Shown piece after piece: positions 1 through 7,538 of a stretch of 64,000 nt of DNA. Each line of letters begins with the position of its first letter. Positions within the stretch are counted from its first letter, which is position 1. The stretch is from Lachnospiraceae bacterium UBA4364. GTDB lineage: Bacteria; Bacillota; Clostridia; Lachnospirales; Lachnospiraceae. A program made the position numbers and the translations under genes. The notes beneath the pieces were generated by a model. It did no database searches. It had not been told where the DNA came from and saw nothing but the letters and a program-made list of their open reading frames with translations. The DNA lies in assembly GCA_002393955.1 (NCBI GenBank), contig DGSK01000037.1, positions 1 to 64,000 on the forward strand. The letters run 5' to 3'.

Positions 1-221
1 AGCAATCTACGAGATAACTATGTCGGCACAGAGTAATCTGTGATCCACGCCTTTAGACGGTAGTGCTCACGGCGGACCATTGACCTGTCGGTAACCAATC
101 CACGTATATCAGAGTGGCCAATGCCGGGAACTGATACCCCGAGGCTCTTTCCAGATGCCTTCAGTAACAATTAAATAAGTTTGTGGTGACTCCCTGTAAG
201 TTTTCTCTTGACAGGAGGTCA
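1..221 (+). ncRNA. Possible HEARO/omega-RNA-like structured RNA (IscB-associated type), partial
   Basis: No open reading frame covers these bases, yet they are rich in hairpins: CACAG..CTGTG near 28-43, CCAC..GTGG near 102-119, and a long bulged stem at 187-221 whose arms begin TGAC and end GTCA. The first bases (AGCAATCTA, then AGATAA) and the stretch near 150-180 (GATGCC ... ATAAG) resemble, from memory only, the 3' part of known HEARO/IscB omega RNAs. No iscB reading frame follows, so it would be an orphan or decayed copy, and its 5' end lies outside the window. It could also be the end of another IS200/IS605-type element. Confidence 0.3.
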
Positions 222-359
222 TTACATATCAGTTGAGTAATTCAACAGAGCGCAGCCCCTTTTTTTCAACTCTTTTACTGTTTCAGCGTAATCGCCGTCC
301 GATGTAACAAGGTATTGCTTTTTTATGCCCTTTTTAGCATCCAATTGAAATTTTCTCAC
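222..359 (-). pseudogene. NYN/PIN-like protein fragment (C-terminal piece)
   Basis: A 45-codon frame starts at a GTG at 357-359 and stops at 222-224, directly against the hairpin that ends the structured region to its left. It contains YLVTSDGDY followed by ETVKELKKRG, which resembles the last strand and helix of NYN/PIN-type nuclease domains (usual form LVSGDGDF..LV..L...G). The rest of such a domain is absent, so it is probably the stub of a gene cut on both sides. Too short to be sure. Confidence 0.3.
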
Positions 360-458
360 TGCAGACCACCACCATTTTGGTGGGGATGCGATTTCGTTGA
401 TAATGATAAAATTTACATATTAGTGATACGGAATACGTTGGCGATAAGGAGAACTGAA

Positions 459-1022
459 ATGTTTTGTCAGAAGTGCGGCACAGAAAACAGTGATGACAGC
501 AGGTTCTGCAAAAAGTGCGGAGCAAGCTTAGGGGTACACATTGACTTGTTCTCGAAAAAAGAGTCAAAACGCTGGGAAGTATGGAAAAGGATAAATGATC
601 TTGTTGCCCTGGTGGGAAGCATATTAATGCTGGCAAGTGTTTTTCTCCCTACGATATCAGCAAGCATTCTGGGAACCGTCGTTTCCAGCCGCCTGATTGA
701 GGGTGATGGAAAGATTCTGTTAATACTGTTGCTGGTGGTAATATCAATGCTGTTTCTTAGGATGGAGCCGCCGTTTTATGTTTTTTCCGGATTGTCAGTC
801 GTGTTGACGGTAGCAGAGTTTTTTAATATCAATTCCAGGCTGAAAAACAAGGTGTGGGGGGATCTTGAATTATCCAAAATGGTTACATATGAAAGCGGCT
901 TTTACCTTTTGATATTGGGGTTGATTGTGCTTATCATTGCAGTGGTGTTAAAGGCAAAAGAGGATATTACCAGAAGGAAAGCTAGGAAAAACAAGCCTGC
1001 TGCTGAAAGTGCGCAAGGATAA
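459..1022 (+). CDS. Zinc-ribbon membrane protein of unknown function
   Basis: A 187-residue protein with an N-terminal zinc ribbon (two CxxC pairs in residues 3-20, CQKCG and CKKCG) followed by about four hydrophobic segments (near 47-66, 85-97, 101-115, 146-165) and a basic tail. The ATG at 459 is chosen because AAGGAGA lies just upstream and because the frame before it codes nothing protein-like. Such zinc-ribbon membrane proteins are common and mostly uncharacterised in Clostridia; no function is claimed. Its last 53 codons are duplicated almost perfectly at 10106-10265. Immediately after the stop comes a broken phosphoesterase gene, so this is the left edge of a rearranged segment. Confidence 0.7.
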   Translation: MFCQKCGTENSDDSRFCKKCGASLGVHIDLFSKKESKRWEVWKRINDLVALVGSILMLASVFLPTISASILGTVVSSRLIEGDGKILLILLLVVISMLFLRMEPPFYVFSGLSVVLTVAEFFNINSRLKNKVWGDLELSKMVTYESGFYLLILGLIVLIIAVVLKAKEDITRRKARKNKPAAESAQG

Positions 1023-1029
1023 GTTTGGA
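863..1029 (+). repeat. 167-bp direct repeat, left copy
   Basis: This stretch, the 3' end of the zinc-ribbon gene plus seven bases past its stop, recurs at 10106-10272 in the same orientation with a single visible difference (C at 1012, T at 10255; Ala to Val). The two copies bracket about 9.1 kb holding the sucrose module. Such near-identity implies a recent duplication or ongoing gene conversion. Confidence 0.95.
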
Positions 1030-1444
1030 AGGAAGATATTACTTCGGGAAAATCATGATATGTTCTGGGAGGCAAAGAAAACAGCAAGCTTAAATGAGCT
1101 TTATGCAGGAAGGCTGGAGTTTTTGCAGAACAATTATTACGCATATGAGGATTGTGCTTTGGTAGGGACCAAGGGATACACCTTTGAAGGCCCGTTTTAT
1201 CTGGATGGATACGGACATGTATGCGGCTGGGACGAAAAAGAAGCAGAACATGCCGACGAATGTACTTCAGAATAAAAGCATCTTTACAAAGATGGCAGAG
1301 AAATATGGAGCGGAACAGGTGATCTACGGACATTGCCATGGTGAAAGAAGGTTTCACGACAGTATTCGTGGTAAGAAGCATGGGATCCGTTATTCGCTTG
1401 TATCCGGTGACTGCCTTCGGTGGCATCCGATGAAAGTGCTGTAG
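1030..1444 (+). pseudogene. Metallophosphoesterase remnant, frameshifted and 5'-truncated
   Basis: Two reading frames together recall the C-terminal two thirds of a clostridial calcineurin-like phosphoesterase. The first frame (to 1275) carries a degraded metal-binding motif (ENHD where GNHD is usual), then LQNNYYAYED and VGTKGYTF. The second frame (from about 1270) carries the later metal-ligand motif YGHCHGE and a YSLVSGDCL-like ending, stopping at 1444. The first metal-binding segment, the start codon and some central sequence are missing, so no active enzyme is expected. The break point at the left coincides with the end of the 167-bp repeat. Confidence 0.7.
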
Positions 1445-1472
1445 GATGAAGAAAGTATCATGCAATTTCTGA

Positions 1473-2441
1473 TCAGAGCATATGATGGCGAAGGAAAACT
1501 GGATGCAAGGCATTATTTATATCTGCTTTTGTTGGAATACCCGGAATGCCACCCATCCTTGTTACACACAATCCACCTGAAGTATTGCCATACTTTAAAG
1601 CAGTTTCAATTATTGTTTCGTTTATATCTGCAACGGATGTCACCTTTTGCATAACAAGACTTGATAAGAATCCGCCCCAGAAAGCATCACCTGCCCCGGT
1701 AGCATCCACAGCCTTTACTTTCATACTTTCAATAACCGCACTTTTTCCTTTATAGTAATATTTTGAGCCTTTTGAGCCCAGAGTTTCAATAACTGCAGTA
1801 ATACCGTATTCATTCATAAAAGTCTCGATGTTATCTTCTCCACCGACGAAAAGTAATTCTTCATCTGATATCTTAAGCAGATCAACATAAGGAATTATTT
1901 CTTTGATAATATCAAGGCATGCAGCTTCACTGTGCCATACGGCATCCCTGTAATTAATATCGAAACTGATTATAGCACCTGCTTTTGATGCATTTTTTAC
2001 TGCTTCAATATAGGTACTTCTTGCAGGCTCATTTGTAAGAGAGAATGAACCGGTATTAAAGATAGTACAGTTTGCCGCATCGTCCCGGTTGTAATCATCA
2101 GGTCTGATTAATAAATCTGCTCCGGGTTTCCTGGTAAAAGTAAAGGATCTTTCGCCATTTTCATATAAAGTAACAAATGCCATAGTGGTTACAGCTTCAT
2201 CAGTTAGCTTATTACAAAGAGGTGTAATATTGTTTTCTGTTAAAGTAGCCTGCAATCGTCTGCCAAAGTCATCATTACCAACCATACCCAGAAATCCGAC
2301 TTTTAGACCATTTCTGGCAGCGCTTACTGCAACATTGGCAGGTGCTCCGCCGGGATTAGCAGTATAAGTATGGGCTTCCTTGCAAGGTGTAAAGTCAATC
2401 AACAATTCACCGGCACTGATAATATCATATAATCTGTTCAT
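1473..2441 (-). CDS. scrK: Fructokinase (PfkB/ribokinase family)
   Basis: A 322-residue cytoplasmic sugar kinase that should phosphorylate the fructose freed by sucrose-6-phosphate hydrolysis, using ATP to give fructose-6-phosphate. The N-terminal PfkB signature is visible (GGAPANVAVSAARNG) and the C-terminal one is intact (DATGAGDAFWGGF), with the catalytic Asp in GAGD. Length is normal for the family. GAAAGGAAA precedes the ATG. It lies 21 bases downstream of the lacI-type regulator on the minus strand and divergent from the sucrose PTS gene, and that context makes fructose the likely substrate; the family also contains other hexose kinases. The last dozen residues look atypical and may stem from the adjacent rearrangement. 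Confidence 0.88.
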   Translation of the reverse strand: MNRLYDIISAGELLIDFTPCKEAHTYTANPGGAPANVAVSAARNGLKVGFLGMVGNDDFGRRLQATLTENNITPLCNKLTDEAVTTMAFVTLYENGERSFTFTRKPGADLLIRPDDYNRDDAANCTIFNTGSFSLTNEPARSTYIEAVKNASKAGAIISFDINYRDAVWHSEAACLDIIKEIIPYVDLLKISDEELLFVGGEDNIETFMNEYGITAVIETLGSKGSKYYYKGKSAVIESMKVKAVDATGAGDAFWGGFLSSLVMQKVTSVADINETIIETALKYGNTSGGLCVTRMGGIPGIPTKADINNALHPVFLRHHML

Positions 2442-2462
2442 ATTATTTCCTTTCTGATAATT

Positions 2463-3437
2463 TTATACGGAAGAACCTTCACAAATTTCGTAGCCCAGCA
2501 TAAGTGACTTGCATGGAGCGTCAGGATTGGCAAGTTTTTCCAAAAGCATCTTTGCTCCCTCCATGCCGCATTCCTTATAGAAAAATCTGATCGTAGTTAA
2601 TGGATGCATCAGAACCTGACCGGCTGTGTTATTACCAAAACCTGCAACCGCAACCTTTGACGGGATATTTATACCATGTTTATTAAGGTATTGAACGGCT
2701 CCTAAAGCAATAGTATCTGTAGCACAAACAATAGCATCTATATCGGGATGTTCCTTAAGAAGCATCGCGGTATTCTGATAACCGTTATCAATAGTGAAAT
2801 CACCGGAGCAAATATATGTTTTTACCCCGCTTGCAGAATTAGCCGCATCCAGGAAACCGTTTTTTCTGAGAACACCCACAGCTTTATCTTTATCTGTTAC
2901 ACCGATATATCCGATATTTTTATGATTTTTGCCAAGAACATATTTTGTAAGGTCAAGGGATGCATTGTAATCATCATGATAAATGCAGGATGCATATGAA
3001 ACATTTTGTCCGAGGACTACAGTCGGAACAGTTGTATTTCGGAATGCTTTAGCGTGTTCTTTTGTAGAAACGGTACCGAGATTAATGATTCCATCAACAA
3101 AATTTTCATTAAAAGTGTGGATATATTCCAGTTCCTTACGTTCATTGTTAAATGTATTGGCAAGTAATATCTGATATCCGTTTTCCGACAGAACGGTGCT
3201 TATTCCATCAACTATTTGAGATATGGAAGAGGAATTGATTTTTGGAATGATTACACCTATCAGTTTGCTTTTTCCGGTTCTGAGTGTCTGAGCCTGGGAA
3301 GAAGGTTTGTAACCGGTTTCTTCTATTACAGTTTTAATCTTTTCTTTTTTTTCTTCGCTTAAGTAGCCATTGTTAAGATATCTTGATACAGAAGCAGGAG
3401 AAACGCCTGCCATTTTAGCAATATCGCTTATTTTCAT
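2463..3437 (-). CDS. scrR: LacI-family repressor of the sucrose genes
   Basis: A 324-residue regulator with an N-terminal LacI helix-turn-helix (ISDIAKMAGVSPASVSRYLN) and a periplasmic-binding-protein-like effector domain (IGVIIPKINS, then VAVAGFGNN). The ATG at 3437 is preferred over the TTG 21 bases upstream because GGAAAGGATC is well spaced before it. It is transcribed away from scrA and together with scrK. Operator-like sites TGAAA-4-TTTCA flank both starts in the shared intergenic region, which supports a role as local repressor and autoregulator. By analogy with ScrR proteins the inducer would be sucrose-6-phosphate, fructose or fructose phosphate; the sequence alone does not tell. The symbol rests on context. 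Confidence 0.85.
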   Translation of the reverse strand: MKISDIAKMAGVSPASVSRYLNNGYLSEEKKEKIKTVIEETGYKPSSQAQTLRTGKSKLIGVIIPKINSSSISQIVDGISTVLSENGYQILLANTFNNERKELEYIHTFNENFVDGIINLGTVSTKEHAKAFRNTTVPTVVLGQNVSYASCIYHDDYNASLDLTKYVLGKNHKNIGYIGVTDKDKAVGVLRKNGFLDAANSASGVKTYICSGDFTIDNGYQNTAMLLKEHPDIDAIVCATDTIALGAVQYLNKHGINIPSKVAVAGFGNNTAGQVLMHPLTTIRFFYKECGMEGAKMLLEKLANPDAPCKSLMLGYEICEGSSV

Positions 3438-3502
3438 ATATTTAATGATCCTTTCCAAAGCAAAATATAGTGCTTTAGTATGAAATAAATGTGAAAGAGA
3501 TA

Positions 3503-3516
3503 TGAAATCAGTTTCA
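3503..3516. promoter_or_regulatory. LacI-type operator near the regulator gene
   Basis: The 14-mer TGAAATCAGTTTCA is an inverted repeat (TGAAA, 4-base spacer, TTTCA) about 70 bases upstream of the regulator start. It shares its arms with the site at 3670-3683. A wider repeat TGTGAAA..TTTCACA overlaps it. Likely bound by the adjacent LacI-family protein. Confidence 0.6.
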
Positions 3517-3627
3517 CAAAATAATAATATAAAAACTGATCCTAAAAATCAATACATTATAAAAAAAAATAATTCCTATTGTTTAAGTAGTACAGAAATA
3601 GCAATAAAAATTGTTAATTTATGATAA

Positions 3628-3657
3628 TTTACACAAAAGAATCAAAAAGTATATAAT
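3628..3657 (+). promoter_or_regulatory. Sigma-A-type promoter of the sucrose PTS operon
   Basis: TTTACA (3628-3633) and a perfect TATAAT (3652-3657) are separated by 18 bases. The predicted start, about 3664, sits just before the operator at 3670-3683, so a bound repressor would block initiation or early elongation. Confidence 0.7.
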
Positions 3658-3669
3658 TGCATTAAGAAC

Positions 3670-3683
3670 TGAAAACGATTTCA
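3670..3683. promoter_or_regulatory. Operator overlapping the start of scrA transcription (LacI-family or cre site)
   Basis: TGAAAACGATTTCA fits the general LacI-family operator form and also matches the CcpA cre consensus TGWAANCGNTNWCA at every position. It could be read by the local repressor, by a CcpA-like protein, or both. It lies a few bases past the predicted transcription start. Confidence 0.65.
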
Positions 3684-3759
3684 CATTTTAAAACGCAGCG
3701 CTATGTATTAAACAAAGAACTAAAAAAGACTACACAAAGGATTTTATGGAGGATCAATT

Positions 3760-5682
3760 ATGGATTACAGGAAATGTGCATCCGATATCTTAACAGAGAT
3801 CGGCGGAAAAGATAATCTTGTATCAGCAGCACATTGTGCAACAAGATTAAGACTTGTAATTGCAGACAATGCAAAAGCAAGTAAAGAAAAATTAGAGAAT
3901 ATCGATGGTGTAAAAGGAGTATTCGAGGCAGCAGGCCAGCTCCAGATAATCATCGGTACAGGAACAGTAAACAAAGTATATGATGAGTTTATTGATTTGG
4001 CCGGAGTTGCTGCAGCTTCTAAAGATGATGTTAAGCAGGCAGCAGCGGCAAAGCAGCCCATGTGGAAAAGAGCTATAAAGACAGTAGGAGATGTATTCGT
4101 ACCTATCCTTCCTGCCATTGTAGCATCCGGTCTCCTTATGGGTATTGTTGAAGCGCTTGGCAAGATTGAATCACTTAATTTTAACGGAACAGCCTGGTAT
4201 CAGTTCCTTGATATGATGTCAGCTACAGCATTTGCCTTCCTTCCGGTTATTGTTGCTATTTCGGCAGCCAAAGTATTCGGAGCTAATATTTATCTCGGAG
4301 CAGTACTCGGACTTATGATGGTCCATCCTTCATTGTTAAATGGCTGGAACGTAGGTAGCGAAGATGCCATTATGAGTATGTTTGGAACCACATCTATTCC
4401 AACCTGGAATCTGTTTGGAAATATACAAATAGGCGGATATGTATTAGGTTCGATTTCAAGACATGGATACCAGGGTCATGTAATACCGATTGTTATAGCA
4501 ATATGGGTACTTGCCAAGATTGAAAAGTGGCTACACAAGAAGGTACCTGAGATGTTAGATCTTTTCGTGGTACCCATTACATCAATATTTTTAACATCAC
4601 TTGTAACATTTATGGCTATAGGACCTGTGTTTTCACTTCTTGAAAACTATGTGCTTGAAGGAGCAAAGTTCCTTATTACCAACCCGTTTGGAGCAGTAGT
4701 GATAGGTGCTCTGTATCCGGTAACAGTAGTTATGGGTCTTCACCATATGTATAATGGTATTGAGAGCGGTATGCTTGCCCAGGCAGGTGGCTTCAATACA
4801 TGGATGCCGGTTGCAACAGCAGCCAACTTTGCTCAGGCAGGTTCTTCACTTGCAGTAGGTATTAAATCAAAGAATGCAAAGACAAAGTCAGTAGCTATAC
4901 CGGCAGCTCTTTCTGCTTCACTCGGTATTACCGAGCCGGCTATCTTCGGTATCAACCTCAGGTATATGAAGCCGTTCGTTTGTGCTATGATCGGTGCAGC
5001 AGTAGGTGGCGGATTTGCAGCATACGCAGGACTCAAGGCTACAGCGTATGGCGTTACCGGCTTCCCGGGCTTCCTCATTATTACAAATATTCCGGCATAC
5101 GCATTACTTCTCCTTATATCAGGTGGTGTGGCATTTACACTTACACTTATCTTTTGGAATGAAGAGAAGAAAGAAGAAAAAAAGATCGAGTCTGAAAAGA
5201 CAGAAAAAACAGTTAAAGCAGAAACTAAAGAAAATACGGTTTATGCTCCCTGCAACGGAGAGGTTATCCTTCTTGAGCAGGTGGCAGATGAAACATTTGC
5301 ATCAGGTGCCCTTGGTAATGGTTGCGCTATAGTCCCCAAAGAAGGAGTTGTAAAAGCACCTTTTAACGGAACGGTAACTATGGTATTTGATACCGGTCAT
5401 GCAGTAGGACTTATGTCAGATGATGGCATAGAGCTTCTTATCCACGTAGGTATTAATACGGTTGAACTTGACGGAAAACATTATGAGAAGCTGGTATCAA
5501 TGGGAGAAAAGGTTAGTATGGGCACACCACTTCTTAAGTTTGATATAGAAGCAATCAAAGCAGCCGGATATGATATTACAACACCGGTTATAGTCACAAA
5601 TGCAGATGATTATAAAAATATCGACAAGCCCAATACGGGTAAAACGGCAGCGGGAAGTGAACTCTATACAGTAAGCAAATAA
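3760..5682 (+). CDS. scrA: PTS sucrose-specific EIIBCA transporter
   Basis: A 640-residue membrane permease that imports sucrose while phosphorylating it to sucrose-6-phosphate. Domains in order: EIIB (about 1-90) with the phosphorylated Cys26 in the motif AAHCATRLR; EIIC (about 105-470) with many membrane spans and the GITEPAIFGI signature of the glucose superfamily; a charged Lys/Glu linker (about 472-490); and EIIA (about 492-640) with its phosphorylated His562 in LLIHVGINT. GGAGG precedes the ATG. It opens the operon scrA-scrB-ptsH-ptsI. Specificity for sucrose rather than beta-glucosides or trehalose is inferred from the sucrose-6-P hydrolase and fructokinase around it. Confidence 0.92.
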   Translation: MDYRKCASDILTEIGGKDNLVSAAHCATRLRLVIADNAKASKEKLENIDGVKGVFEAAGQLQIIIGTGTVNKVYDEFIDLAGVAAASKDDVKQAAAAKQPMWKRAIKTVGDVFVPILPAIVASGLLMGIVEALGKIESLNFNGTAWYQFLDMMSATAFAFLPVIVAISAAKVFGANIYLGAVLGLMMVHPSLLNGWNVGSEDAIMSMFGTTSIPTWNLFGNIQIGGYVLGSISRHGYQGHVIPIVIAIWVLAKIEKWLHKKVPEMLDLFVVPITSIFLTSLVTFMAIGPVFSLLENYVLEGAKFLITNPFGAVVIGALYPVTVVMGLHHMYNGIESGMLAQAGGFNTWMPVATAANFAQAGSSLAVGIKSKNAKTKSVAIPAALSASLGITEPAIFGINLRYMKPFVCAMIGAAVGGGFAAYAGLKATAYGVTGFPGFLIITNIPAYALLLLISGGVAFTLTLIFWNEEKKEEKKIESEKTEKTVKAETKENTVYAPCNGEVILLEQVADETFASGALGNGCAIVPKEGVVKAPFNGTVTMVFDTGHAVGLMSDDGIELLIHVGINTVELDGKHYEKLVSMGEKVSMGTPLLKFDIEAIKAAGYDITTPVIVTNADDYKNIDKPNTGKTAAGSELYTVSK

Positions 5683-5694
5683 AACAGGAATCAG

Positions 5695-7122
5695 ATGGAT
5701 AAAATAAAAAGTTATATTCCGAAATTACATATTATGCCACCGACAGGCTGGCTAAACGATCCCAACGGATTATGCCAGCTGGGTGGTCTGTATCACATAT
5801 TTTTCCAATATTCTCCGGACACTCCTCTTGGAGCTTTAAAGAGCTGGGGACAGTATATAACTAAAGATTTTCTCACTTATGAGTACACAGGTGAGTATAT
5901 GAAACCGGATATACCTGAGGATAAGGATGGAGTTTATTCCGGCTGTGGCCTGGTACATGGGAATGAGATATATACTTATTATACCGGCAATGTAAAGATG
6001 GAAGGCGATTATGACTATGTTTACAAAGGCAGAGGACACAATGTTATCCTTGGCCGGTCCAGAGATGGTATTCATTGTGATGATAAAAAGGTACTTCTGA
6101 CCAATAATGATTATCCTTCCAATATGTCCTGCCATGTAAGAGATCCAAAAGTATTTAAGCAGGATGACAAATATTATATGGTGCTTGGCGCAAGGACCAA
6201 TGAAGATGCCGGCTGTGTGATGATATATTCTTCAGAAGACATGTTTAACTGGGAGTTTGAGCGATTCGTAGACTCGGCTGACAGGTTTGGTTTTATGTGG
6301 GAATGTCCGGATTTGTTTACATTAGCAGATAAGCATATCCTCTCATTCTCGCCGCAAGGGCTTGATGCAGAGGAATACAGATATCAAAACTTGTTTCAGT
6401 CAGGCTATATGGTTCTTGATGACAAGCCCTGGGATATGAACTGCAAAGGTTTTTCGGATAGAAAAAGAGAGGGAATATCCCCGGCATCATATGTAGTAGA
6501 TGAAAATAAATTTACAGAATGGGATATGGGTTTTGATTTTTATGCACCGCAAAGCTTCGTGGATGAAAAAGGCAGAACCATCCTTATAGGCTGGATGGGA
6601 ATACCCGGTGCAGACTATGACCATGACCCGTCTATAGAAGAAGGCTGGCAGCATATGCTGACACTGCCAAGAGTGCTCACATATGATAATACTCTGGGAA
6701 TAGTGAGACAAAATCCTGTAGAGGAGATTCAAAATCTCAGGGACGGCGTTGTTGCAGGTGATATGGATGGAAATTATGACCTTCCGGGGATATATGAACT
6801 TGCAGGAAAGTCTGCTACCGGATTCTTTGAGATAATATTTGACAGCTCTTTGGTATTTAAGGCAGACGACCGGGAAGTGAGTTTGAAATTTGCAGGAGAT
6901 ACCGGATATGGCAGAAGCATCCGCAAGATAAAAATGTCATGCAAAGTGCAAAACATCAGAATAATATCAGATGTATCAGCGGTGGAAATATATATAAATG
7001 ATGGTCAGTATGTAATGACTACAAAGCATTATCCAAAGAAGGATATGAAAAGAGAGCTTAAGATAACAGGAGATATGGATTTAACTTGTTATAAGCTAAA
7101 GAGTATGGTGTTCAAAAAGTAG
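5695..7122 (+). CDS. scrB: Sucrose-6-phosphate hydrolase (GH32)
   Basis: A 475-residue cytoplasmic invertase that splits sucrose-6-phosphate into glucose-6-phosphate and fructose. All three family GH32 motifs are present: the nucleophile Asp22 in WLNDPNG, the transition-state Asp150 in RDP, and the acid/base Glu203 in WECPD. The C-terminal beta-sandwich (from about 330) is complete. It starts 12 bases after scrA, with a modest AGGA as ribosome binding site. The last 26 bases and the following leader are tandemly duplicated, so a copy of its 3' end lies directly in front of ptsH. Confidence 0.93.
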   Translation: MDKIKSYIPKLHIMPPTGWLNDPNGLCQLGGLYHIFFQYSPDTPLGALKSWGQYITKDFLTYEYTGEYMKPDIPEDKDGVYSGCGLVHGNEIYTYYTGNVKMEGDYDYVYKGRGHNVILGRSRDGIHCDDKKVLLTNNDYPSNMSCHVRDPKVFKQDDKYYMVLGARTNEDAGCVMIYSSEDMFNWEFERFVDSADRFGFMWECPDLFTLADKHILSFSPQGLDAEEYRYQNLFQSGYMVLDDKPWDMNCKGFSDRKREGISPASYVVDENKFTEWDMGFDFYAPQSFVDEKGRTILIGWMGIPGADYDHDPSIEEGWQHMLTLPRVLTYDNTLGIVRQNPVEEIQNLRDGVVAGDMDGNYDLPGIYELAGKSATGFFEIIFDSSLVFKADDREVSLKFAGDTGYGRSIRKIKMSCKVQNIRIISDVSAVEIYINDGQYVMTTKHYPKKDMKRELKITGDMDLTCYKLKSMVFKK

Positions 7123-7230
7123 CAAAAAACAAAAATTATTAGGAGGATTGAATATGATTAAATAAAGAGTATGGTGTTCAAAAAGTAGCAAAAAACAAAA
7201 AAATATTAGGAGGATTGAATATGATTAAAT
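7097..7230 (+). repeat. Tandem duplication (2 x about 67 bp) across the scrB-ptsH junction
   Basis: Copy one (7097-7163) and copy two (about 7163-7230) differ by one inserted A and one or two substitutions in an A-rich run. Each holds the last codons and stop of scrB, the spacer, an AGGAGG ribosome binding site and the first codons of ptsH. In copy one the duplicated start reads ATG ATT AAA TAA at 7154-7165, a three-codon minigene (MIK) with a full ribosome binding site; copy two continues into real ptsH. Confidence 0.95.
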
Positions 7231-7478
7231 TTGATTATGTAATTACAGACGCAGTTGGAATCCATGCAAGACCTGCAGGAGCACTTGCCAAAAAAGTAAA
7301 AGAATATCAGTCAAAAGTCGTAATTGGTAAGGGTGATAAATCTGCAGAGGCTCAGAAGCTCATGGCAGTAATGTCACTTGGGGTTAAATGCGGAGAGACC
7401 GTAACCGTCACAATTGAGGGTGATGACGAAGAAGACGCTGCACCTGCTATTCAGGCCTTTTTCAATGAAAACCTTTAA
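7221..7478 (+). CDS. ptsH: Phosphocarrier protein HPr lacking Ser46
   Basis: An 85-residue PTS phosphocarrier that relays phosphate from enzyme I to the sucrose EIIA domain. The active-site His15 sits in GIHARPAG. The site that HPr kinase phosphorylates in Bacillota, Ser46, is replaced: the usual KSIM reads QKLM here, with Lys46. By family knowledge such an HPr cannot take part in CcpA signalling through P-Ser46, so it appears to be transport-only. The ATG at 7221 has AGGAGG seven bases upstream; a TTG two codons earlier is not preferred. It lies between scrB and ptsI, behind the tandem duplication. Confidence 0.93.
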   Translation: MIKFDYVITDAVGIHARPAGALAKKVKEYQSKVVIGKGDKSAEAQKLMAVMSLGVKCGETVTVTIEGDDEEDAAPAIQAFFNENL

Positions 7479-7538
7479 TTATGATACAGTCTGTCACGGA
7501 TATTAGTCAGCGCAGGACATTTCAGAGAGGGTACGCTT

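Noticed and set aside
315..458. N-terminal extension of the zinc-ribbon protein
   Set aside because: The ribosome binding site AAGGAGA sits before the ATG at 459, and the extension has no protein-like character.
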